This document shows positions 1-5,482 of a stretch of DNA of 10,237 nucleotides, piece by piece. The DNA lies in the NCBI GenBank assembly GCA_018065375.1, contig JAGHTJ010000051.1, positions 1 to 10,237 on the forward strand, read 5' to 3'. Both the position numbers and the translations under genes were made by a program. Below the pieces are notes generated by a model, which searched no databases, had not been told where the DNA came from, and worked only from the letters and a program-made list of their open reading frames with translations. Within the stretch, counting starts at the first letter, position 1, and each line of letters starts with the position of its first letter. Origin of the DNA: Candidatus Equinaster intestinalis (lineage in GTDB: Bacteria > Bacillota_A > Clostridia > Oscillospirales > Acutalibacteraceae).

Positions 1-12
1 TTGCTATAAATA

Positions 13-41
13 AAATTACTATATCGTTTATAAACTGTCAA
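13..41 (-). promoter_or_regulatory. Possible leftward promoter at window edge
   Basis: On the minus strand a perfect TTGACA (36-41) is followed after 17 nt by TAATTT (13-18), so transcription would run out of the left edge of the window. The spacer contains a perfect 10-bp palindrome, GTTTATAAAC (26-35), which could be an operator. The -10 is only a fair match and the region is AT-rich, so chance is a real possibility. No start codon for the presumed gene is visible inside the window. Confidence 0.3.
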
Positions 42-246
42 TTTACATATTCGGACAGATTGGGACAGATTTTTTAAAATCTTTTTGTGGGTGTGATTTT
101 ATGGTTGTAAAAAATATATTGCAACTATACTGTTTACGGAAACCACAGAAAACATTAAGGAGACATCGATTTTTTTGAAAACAATAGCTTTGTAATAAAA
201 CAGAAATTCGTAAAAATGCGACTTTTCCATCACTAAAGAAAAAACA

Positions 247-279
247 TCGGCCCGGATTCGTATTAAAAATCCGAGCCGA
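247..279 (-). terminator. Rho-independent terminator, leftward
   Basis: A 12-bp stem (247-258 with 268-279) encloses a 9-nt loop. On the minus-strand RNA one stem position is a G-U wobble, while on the plus strand it would be an A-C mismatch. In the minus direction the stem is followed after AUG by six U residues (complement of 239-244). Direction and wobble both favour use by leftward transcription, presumably from the gene ending at 453. That gives an unusually long 3' untranslated stretch of about 170 nt. Confidence 0.7.
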
Positions 280-280
280 C

Positions 281-452
281 AAAAATTAAGTTTTTTGGAA
301 ACAATTTGTATTTTTGAAAGGAAATATGTTCATATATTAGAAAATAAATCTCCGCATTTTCACATTTTAAATACCATTTAATGATTTTTTAAAACGATAT
401 AACGAAAGATTTAATTGGGATATTTTCAAGATTTCTATTTTACGATATAGGA
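281..452. other. AT-rich intergenic stretch, no gene seen
   Basis: Together with 1-246 this is a stretch without a supported gene. All frames are broken by stops or give only short low-complexity peptides. The single longer frame (43-282, minus) begins inside the terminator stem and has no ribosome site. Apart from the terminator, the edge promoter candidate and a short direct repeat of GGACAGATT (53-61 and 63-71), I see nothing interpretable. Confidence 0.6.
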
Positions 453-1121
453 TCAGTGTAATAATTTCATTTCATAATAAGGGTTTTTATAACGGTACAT
501 CGTTTCACCATCAGAGGTTTCAAGTGGTTTTAAAGCTTCTTGGTGGGGTGATGCCGAATAATCAATATGGTAATTAATTCTAATGAAATTTTGTAAAGCT
601 TTTACAAATTCTTTCATTAAATCAAAATAATCTTCGCTTTCTTCGCTTGAATATTTTCCAACCCACCAACCCCAATAAACAGGCAAATCAGATAATCCAT
701 AATCTTTTAAATAAAAAATTGTTTTTTCGGTTTTTTGACAGGCAATTATTTCTCTTGTGGTGATTTGAATATAATTATAAGGCTGGTTTTTAGCAGTTTT
801 AAACATATCTTCTGCCAGTTTATTTGCTACTTTAATACATTGTTGTTTTTGTTCTTCTCTATGCCTGTTTTGCTCCCTTTTTTTAATTTCTTTTTCTCGT
901 TCCTTTTGTAGGGACCTTCTTTTGGCTTTCCATTTTTTCGGATAAACGAATATTAACTTAAGAATCAATGCAAATATCCAACCCGGATATCCAATAATCA
1001 TAGTGAGCCAACCATAGCACCCAATTCCCTCAAAAACCGAACCTTCCCAAGTGATCATAAAAGCCGGAAAGCAAAAGAAAATCAAATACAATACGATTAA
1101 TATGCCAACTATAATTTCCAC
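453..1121 (-). CDS. Hypothetical two-helix membrane protein with charged helix
   Basis: This 222-residue protein belongs to no family I recognise. The start is GTG at 1121, supported by GGGAG (1131-1135) 9 nt upstream and a promoter further back. Residues 3-23 form a hydrophobic helix and 37-60 a second, joined by a short Trp/Gly-rich turn. They are followed by a dense Lys/Arg/Glu/Gln segment (61-95) that is probably a cytosolic helix or coiled coil. Residues 96-222 are a soluble domain rich in Tyr and Trp (for example YWGWW at 149-153). With no cleavable signal peptide, both ends are likely cytosolic. By eye the gene is about one-third G+C, clearly lower than the sugar operon and ppdK beside it, so it may be a recent acquisition. 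It is divergent from the sugar operon and appears monocistronic. The gene call is solid; the function is unknown. Confidence 0.8.
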   Translation of the reverse strand: MEIIVGILIVLYLIFFCFPAFMITWEGSVFEGIGCYGWLTMIIGYPGWIFALILKLIFVYPKKWKAKRRSLQKEREKEIKKREQNRHREEQKQQCIKVANKLAEDMFKTAKNQPYNYIQITTREIIACQKTEKTIFYLKDYGLSDLPVYWGWWVGKYSSEESEDYFDLMKEFVKALQNFIRINYHIDYSASPHQEALKPLETSDGETMYRYKNPYYEMKLLH

Positions 1122-1229
1122 TTGGTTTTTCTCCCATCAAATGTTTTTTAATATTGCATTTTGTAATATTACATATGAAACAATTGTTCCCATATAACTA
1201 TCCTCTAGACAAATCAAACTTACTCGTAA

Positions 1230-1258
1230 AGTGTATCATAAAGAAAAATAAATGTCAA
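1230..1258 (-). promoter_or_regulatory. Promoter of the 453-1121 membrane-protein gene
   Basis: On the minus strand TTGACA (1253-1258), a 17-nt spacer and TACACT (1230-1235) form a good SigA-type promoter. Transcription would begin near 1223, leaving a leader of roughly 100 nt before the GTG at 1121. The leader includes an AT-rich stem-loop of 9-nt arms (1150-1158 with 1162-1170), one pair of which is mismatched in the RNA. Confidence 0.7.
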
Positions 1259-1321
1259 TAAATATCAAAAGGAATGCTAAAACAGTCCTGCAGAAACAGA
1301 TTTTCTAAAAAAAATGAATAA

Positions 1322-1350
1322 TTGATTTATCCCAAAATCTATGCTAAAAT
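1322..1350 (+). promoter_or_regulatory. Extended -10 promoter of the sugar operon
   Basis: TTGATT (1322-1327), a 17-nt spacer and TAAAAT (1345-1350) are preceded by TGC, giving an extended -10 element. The predicted start lies near 1356-1357, so the leader before the ATG at 1368 is only about 11 nt. It contains little beyond the ribosome site GGTGA (1358-1362), which pairs with the 3' end of 16S rRNA. Confidence 0.7.
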
Positions 1351-1364
1351 TATCATCGGTGATA
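1351..1364. promoter_or_regulatory. Small dyad at the operon transcription start
   Basis: TATCA (1351-1355) and TGATA (1360-1364) are inverted around a 4-nt centre. The dyad lies immediately downstream of the -10 box, spanning the predicted start site and the ribosome site. If the start is near 1356 the left arm is not transcribed, so a DNA operator is more likely than an RNA hairpin. The arms are short, so this could be chance. Confidence 0.3.
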
Positions 1365-1367
1365 TAA

Positions 1368-3221
1368 ATGAAAGAGTTTATGTTAGGGGTCAATTATTGG
1401 GCATCCCATGCCGGTACGGATATGTGGAGAAACTGGAATATTGACATAGTTGAAAAGGATCTTGAGCTATTGGCAAAAAACGGTGTAAATACATTAAGAG
1501 TGTTTCCCAACTGGAGAGATTTTCAGCCGGTGGAGCCGATTTTTTCCTGCGCCGGTGCTTTGGAAGAATACCGCCTGCACGGAGAAATACTGCCACAAAA
1601 TCCTTACTATTTAGATGAAACGATGATTCGGCGTTTTTCCGATTTCTGCAAGGTTGCCGAAAAGAACGGAATCAGGCTTATTGTGGGGCTGCTTACCGGT
1701 TGGATGAGCGGCAGGCTGTTTATTCCGGCGGCACTTTTCGGGAAAAATCTTTTTTCGGATTCTACAGCGCTGTTTTTTGAGCAGCTCTACGTTAAAGGCT
1801 TTGTTGAATTTATGAAAACGGAAAAGAGCATATATGCATGGGACCATGGTAACGAATGCAACTGTATGGGAAACGCCGCAACAAGGGAAGAGGCATATAG
1901 CTGGACAGCCGCTATTACCAATGCTATCAGAGCCTGCGATAATACCCGACCGATTATTTCGGGCATACACAGTTTAGATGTGTCCGGCATTTGGAATATA
2001 AAGGATCAAGCCGCCCTTTCCGATATGCTTGTTTCTCACCCGTATCCTTATTGGGTGGAACATTGCCAGGATGCTCCGTTAAACAGTTTCAGAACCTTGC
2101 TCGCAGCAACCGTCCAAACCCAATACTATGCTTCGGTGGGGGAAAAAGAATGCTTTGTTGAAGAAATAGGTACTATGGGACCTATGAACGGCACTGATGA
2201 GGTTGCGGCAGATTTTCTGAAAATAAATTTGTGGTCTAATTGGGCAAACGGTACTCCCGGTCTTCTTTGGTGGTGCGGATTTGACCAGTCGCATCTTAAT
2301 TCGCCACCGTATGACAGATATTCGGTTGAAAGAGAACTTGGCATGGTGGATAAATTCGGCAAGCCCAAGAAAACACTTCTTACAATGAAAGAGTTTGGAG
2401 AAAAACTCGGTAAGCTTAATATCGAACTACCCAAGCGGGATACAGATGCTGTATGTGTTCTCGGTTATGACCAGGAACATTGGGGAATAGCATATATGAG
2501 TTATCTTCTGGCAAAACAGGCGGGCATTACTTTGGACTTTAAGTTTTGCGATCAGCCCTTGCCCGAAAGCAAGCTTTATTTCCTGCCGTCAATCAGATTT
2601 AAGGCAATTAACAAGCGCTGTTATGAAGACCTCAAACGGCGGGTTTATGAAGGCGCTACATTGTATATCTCCGAGCATGACGGAAATCTTACCGAATTTG
2701 AAGAATTTACCGGTTTGCAGGTAATTACTGCAAGAAAAACCGGAAAATCGGGAGAATTGCATTTTGGAACCGATACATTTTCTTATGATAAACCGTGCCA
2801 TTTTCAGCTGAAAATGGCGCGTGCGGAGGTTTTGGCAAGGGAGGAAGACGGAAATCCTGCTTTTACGGTTGCAAGCTATGGGGCAGGCAGGGTGTTCTTT
2901 CTTAACTTCCCTCTCGAAGAAATGATGCTCGCAAAATGGGATTCCTTTGAAAATGATTACTATAAATTTTATCAAAAAGCGGCAAATCAGGTGCTCGAAA
3001 AGAAAGATGTGCGTAAAGTTAATCCTAATGTAGGCTTGACTTTACACCACGGCAATAACAAAACCTACGGTGTTTTAATAAACTACTCTGCACAGCCGCA
3101 GAAACCGGAAATAACTGTAAAAGACAATGAGAATGTTGATGTTTTGTACGGCAACATTGAAGAGCTTGAGCCGTTTGGTACAGTTATATTTGAAATTAAC
3201 AAAAGAGGTAAACAAGCATGA
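1368..3221 (+). CDS. Intracellular clan-A glycoside hydrolase (GH5-like, putative beta-mannosidase)
   Basis: This 617-residue protein has no signal peptide and should act in the cytosol on imported oligosaccharides. Residues 1-350 look like a TIM-barrel hydrolase of the GH5 type: an N-terminal GVNYW, LRVFPNWRDFQP (43-54), the acid/base motif in WDHGNEC with Glu163, HPYPYW at 224-229, the nucleophile motif FVEEIG with Glu266, and the Trp pair at 301-302. Residues 355-545 resemble the glutamine-amidotransferase-like (non-catalytic) domain found behind GH42-type barrels. Residues 550-612 look like a small beta-sandwich. The start is supported by GGTGA 5 nt upstream. It is the first gene of a three-gene operon with a mannose/lyxose isomerase and a fructokinase, which points to a mannose-releasing enzyme; characterised GH5_18 beta-mannosidases are a precedent, but I cannot assign the subfamily. 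A glucosidase or xylan-type activity remains possible. Fold and catalytic residues are fairly sure; substrate is inference. Confidence 0.85.
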   Translation: MKEFMLGVNYWASHAGTDMWRNWNIDIVEKDLELLAKNGVNTLRVFPNWRDFQPVEPIFSCAGALEEYRLHGEILPQNPYYLDETMIRRFSDFCKVAEKNGIRLIVGLLTGWMSGRLFIPAALFGKNLFSDSTALFFEQLYVKGFVEFMKTEKSIYAWDHGNECNCMGNAATREEAYSWTAAITNAIRACDNTRPIISGIHSLDVSGIWNIKDQAALSDMLVSHPYPYWVEHCQDAPLNSFRTLLAATVQTQYYASVGEKECFVEEIGTMGPMNGTDEVAADFLKINLWSNWANGTPGLLWWCGFDQSHLNSPPYDRYSVERELGMVDKFGKPKKTLLTMKEFGEKLGKLNIELPKRDTDAVCVLGYDQEHWGIAYMSYLLAKQAGITLDFKFCDQPLPESKLYFLPSIRFKAINKRCYEDLKRRVYEGATLYISEHDGNLTEFEEFTGLQVITARKTGKSGELHFGTDTFSYDKPCHFQLKMARAEVLAREEDGNPAFTVASYGAGRVFFLNFPLEEMMLAKWDSFENDYYKFYQKAANQVLEKKDVRKVNPNVGLTLHHGNNKTYGVLINYSAQPQKPEITVKDNENVDVLYGNIEELEPFGTVIFEINKRGKQA

Positions 3222-3904
3222 AACGTTCCGAAATAAACAAGGCGCTTAAAGAGCTTGAGGCGATGTGCGAAAGAGAACATTGCTATCTGCCGCCGTTTTG
3301 TCATTTTACTCCCAAGCAGTGGGAAAACATCGGGCACGAATACGATGAGGTTCGCGAATGTATGTTGGGCTGGGATATTACCGATTACGGAATGGGAGAT
3401 TTTGATAAGATGGGATTTTCCCTTATTACAATCCGCAACGGAAATCGCGCAAAGGCCGACAAATATCCTAAAGTGTATGCGGAAAAACTGTTGTATTTAA
3501 AAGAGGGCCAGTATGCGCCCAATCATTTTCATTGGTTTAAAACCGAAGACATTATCAACCGCGGCGGCGGAAATGTTCTTATAAAAGTTTATAATTCTTT
3601 GCCGAACGAAGAAATTGATTACGAAACAGATGTTACTGTGTATACCGATGGTAAAACTTATACAGTTCCTGCCGGTACAAAGATTCGTCTTACCCCGGGG
3701 GAAAGCATACATATTAAACAGTATATGTACCATGATTTTTCGGTTGAAGAGGGAACCGGAGCGGTTCTGCTTGGCGAAGTGAGCCAGTGTAATGACGACA
3801 ATACCGATAACCGTTTCAATCCGCCTATGGGACGATTCCCCGATATTGAGGAAGACGAGCCCCCTTATCGTTTGCTGTGCAACGAATATCCCGAGGCGAA
3901 GTGA
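3218..3904 (+). CDS. D-lyxose / D-mannose ketol-isomerase
   Basis: This 228-residue protein matches the cupin-fold D-lyxose isomerase family (EC 5.3.1.15, formerly DUF1498), whose usual length for the longer subgroup is about 225-230. The metal site is visible: His103 and His105 in NHFHW, Glu110 in the following KTED, and His172 in the later MYHDF strand, the H-x-H/E/H set expected for a Mn-dependent aldose-ketose isomerase. Characterised members interconvert D-lyxose/D-xylulose and also D-mannose/D-fructose. The gene begins with ATG overlapping the hydrolase stop (ATGA, 3218-3221), and AGAGGT (3204-3209) lies 8 nt upstream, so translation is likely coupled. The next gene is a fructokinase, so mannose to fructose is the more probable job here; a lyxose or xylulose route would more usually come with an FGGY xylulokinase. 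The family call is confident; the physiological substrate is inferred. Confidence 0.9.
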   Translation: MKRSEINKALKELEAMCEREHCYLPPFCHFTPKQWENIGHEYDEVRECMLGWDITDYGMGDFDKMGFSLITIRNGNRAKADKYPKVYAEKLLYLKEGQYAPNHFHWFKTEDIINRGGGNVLIKVYNSLPNEEIDYETDVTVYTDGKTYTVPAGTKIRLTPGESIHIKQYMYHDFSVEEGTGAVLLGEVSQCNDDNTDNRFNPPMGRFPDIEEDEPPYRLLCNEYPEAK

Positions 3905-3906
3905 GT

Positions 3907-4869
3907 ATGAGATACGATGTTGTTGCCATAGGCGAGATGTTAATAGATTTTGCTTCGGTTTCGAAGGATAGCGAGGGTTATTCCACCCTTGCCGCACACC
4001 CCGGCGGAGCTCCCGCAAACTTTCTTGCTGTCATTAGTAAATTCGGCGGCAGGACTGCCCTTATCGGCAAGGTGGGAGACGACACATTCGGACATCTGCT
4101 GCTTGGTACCCTTGAAAATAACGGCATTGATACTAAAGGTATGCAGATTTCAAAGGATTTTTTCACTACACTTGCATTCGTTACCTTTGATGAGTTCGGT
4201 GACAGAAGCTTTGCTTTTTCCCGCAAGCCCGGAGCCGATACACAGCTTTGCATTGATGAGATAGATTTAAAAATGATAGACGAAGCGCGTGTGTTTCATT
4301 TCGGTACATTGAGCCTTACCGATGAGCCTGCAAAAACCGCAACCTATAAGACGGTAGAGTATGCCAAAAAATCCGGCAAGCTGATAACCTTTGACCCGAA
4401 TTTGCGTGAAATGCTGTGGAAAGATTTGAATGATGCCAAAAAGCAGATGCTTTGGGGACTTACCAAGGCGGACGTGGTGAAAATCAGCGATAACGAGGTG
4501 GAGTTTCTTTTCGGGCTTTCGCCTGAAGAAGGCGCAAAGCATATTTTGGAAAATTTCGGTGTTAAGATAGTGTTTGTAACCTGCGGCGCCGATGGATGTG
4601 TGTTTGCAAATGCCAAGGCCTTCGGCAGTGTACCCGGCATAAAAAATTTGAACGTAATTGATACCTGCGGAGCAGGCGATATTTTCGGCGGCAGCGCAGT
4701 TTGGAAGATGTTGCAGTATGGCAAAAATCCCGGCGAATTAGAATACAGCGAGCTTAAAGAGATTGCGTCTTTTGCGTGTACGGTTGCCGGACTTTCTACC
4801 GAAAGAAGCGGCGGAATAACAAGTATACCGTTACTTGATGAAGTTAATTGCAGGAACATAAATATTTAA
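3907..4869 (+). CDS. PfkB-family fructokinase
   Basis: This 320-residue ribokinase-fold sugar kinase most likely phosphorylates D-fructose to fructose 6-phosphate with ATP (EC 2.7.1.4). Visible features are the N-terminal YDVVAIGEMLID with Asp14, the first PfkB signature PGGAPANFLAVISKFGG (32-48) with KVGDDTFG (55-62), the FDPNLRE segment (162-168) typical of fructokinases, and the second signature DTCGAGDIFGG (252-262) with catalytic base Asp258. I chose ATG 3907 because homologues begin with the same short leader before VVAIGE. GTG 3901 and ATG 3877 are in frame, but the latter would overlap the isomerase by 28 nt. GAGG (3893-3896) is the nearest ribosome site. The ATG sits 2 nt after the isomerase stop, so the genes are co-transcribed. 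2-keto-3-deoxygluconate, tagatose-phosphate or another sugar kinase activity cannot be excluded, but the DPNLRE context and partners favour fructose. Confidence 0.9.
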   Translation: MRYDVVAIGEMLIDFASVSKDSEGYSTLAAHPGGAPANFLAVISKFGGRTALIGKVGDDTFGHLLLGTLENNGIDTKGMQISKDFFTTLAFVTFDEFGDRSFAFSRKPGADTQLCIDEIDLKMIDEARVFHFGTLSLTDEPAKTATYKTVEYAKKSGKLITFDPNLREMLWKDLNDAKKQMLWGLTKADVVKISDNEVEFLFGLSPEEGAKHILENFGVKIVFVTCGADGCVFANAKAFGSVPGIKNLNVIDTCGAGDIFGGSAVWKMLQYGKNPGELEYSELKEIASFACTVAGLSTERSGGITSIPLLDEVNCRNINI

Positions 4870-4901
4870 CAGAAATATGATCAATTTTATAGATAAACAC
4901 A

Positions 4902-4937
4902 AAACTCCCCGTACTTTTAAAAAGGTACGGGGAGTTT
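4902..4937 (+). terminator. Bidirectional terminator between convergent units
   Basis: A 13-bp perfect stem (4902-4914 with 4925-4937) has the core CTCCCCGTAC and an AT loop of 10 nt. It is flanked by U-rich sequence on both strands: TTTATTGTT to the right, and the complement of AAACACAAAA to the left. It ends the sugar operon and also serves the converging gene whose stop is at 4973. Confidence 0.9.
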
Positions 4938-4972
4938 ATTGTTGAGCAACAACACACAAAGTAATTTTCCGA

Positions 4973-5350
4973 TTAGCAGTATATTATAGTTAAAACTGCA
5001 AAGAGAATGCCGGCGGCAATCATCGCGCCGCCAAAAACACACGTGTTTGATTTTGCTTCTTCTTTTGTTAACTCTTTAAGACCTGTAAATCTGTTTAAAT
5101 AGGTTCCGGCTTTTCCGAATCCGAATTTTTCAAGAACAGTAAAAGTAATAAACAGTATACCGGCAATTATAAAAACTGCGGACAAATATATTCCAAACAC
5201 TATTTTAGGAATATCAATTCCAAACGCATAGAGCATTATAGCAATTAACGGCAGAATTATCACAAAGAAAGACAAGGACAAATCTATATAAAAATTGACT
5301 CTTTCACGCTTTTTCATTTCTTTTTTTCTTTTGGTTGTTTTATTAGACAT
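4973..5350 (-). CDS. Hypothetical three-helix membrane protein
   Basis: This 125-residue protein belongs to no family I can name with confidence. A basic N-terminal tail (residues 3-17, eight Lys/Arg) precedes hydrophobic helices at about 22-43, 48-73 and 104-124. A short loop between helices 2 and 3 (74-103) contains the charged stretch LKELTKEEAKS. The basic tail predicts a cytosolic N terminus, which with three helices puts the short C terminus outside. The ATG at 5350 is preceded by GAGGG (5355-5359) and by a strong promoter at 5391-5419. It converges on the sugar operon and shares its terminator, with nothing linking it functionally to either neighbour. It resembles the many small membrane proteins of Clostridia carrying DUF labels. 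Confidence 0.8.
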   Translation of the reverse strand: MSNKTTKRKKEMKKRERVNFYIDLSLSFFVIILPLIAIMLYAFGIDIPKIVFGIYLSAVFIIAGILFITFTVLEKFGFGKAGTYLNRFTGLKELTKEEAKSNTCVFGGAMIAAGILFAVLTIIYC

Positions 5351-5390
5351 GGTTCCCTCGCAAAATTATATAAGTCCTATGCTTTGTTTT

Positions 5391-5419
5391 ATTATAACAA
5401 AAAAGGAATATTTTTGCAA
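5391..5419 (-). promoter_or_regulatory. Promoter of the three-helix membrane protein gene
   Basis: On the minus strand TTGCAA (5414-5419), a 17-nt spacer and TATAAT (5391-5396) make a near-consensus SigA promoter. It sits directly beyond the ppdK terminator, so the small gene is transcribed independently of ppdK. The leader is about 35 nt. Confidence 0.75.
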
Positions 5420-5428
5420 ATATATAAA

Positions 5429-5460
5429 AATCCCCCTGCCGATTTCTCGGCAGGGGGATT
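5429..5460 (-). terminator. ppdK terminator
   Basis: A perfect 14-bp stem (5429-5442 with 5447-5460), with core CCCCCTGCCGA and a 4-nt loop, is followed on the minus strand by UUUUUAUAU. It lies 23 nt beyond the ppdK stop codon and is a textbook intrinsic terminator. Confidence 0.95.
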
Positions 5461-5482
5461 AAAACCATTTTAAGAAATATTA

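Noticed and set aside
53..71. GGACAGATT direct repeat as the start of a CRISPR or transposon end
   Set aside because: There are only two 9-bp copies 1 nt apart, with no further units, spacers or transposase nearby.
43..282. Minus-strand open frame of 79 codons
   Set aside because: It starts inside the terminator stem, has no ribosome site, and its product is low-complexity with no domain character.
3877..3906. Upstream ATG for the fructokinase, adding 10 residues
   Set aside because: It would overlap the isomerase by 28 nt and add residues not expected before the conserved YDVVAIGE start. ATG 3907 fits spacing and family length.
3497..4018. Minus-strand frame of 173 codons opposite the isomerase and kinase
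   Set aside because: It has no ribosome site or recognisable domain, and it lies across two well-supported genes.
4660..4692. Cysteine in the kinase motif DTCGAGD where threonine is commoner
   Set aside because: That position is variable in the PfkB signature. The GAGD core and catalytic Asp258 are intact, so it is not evidence of lost function.
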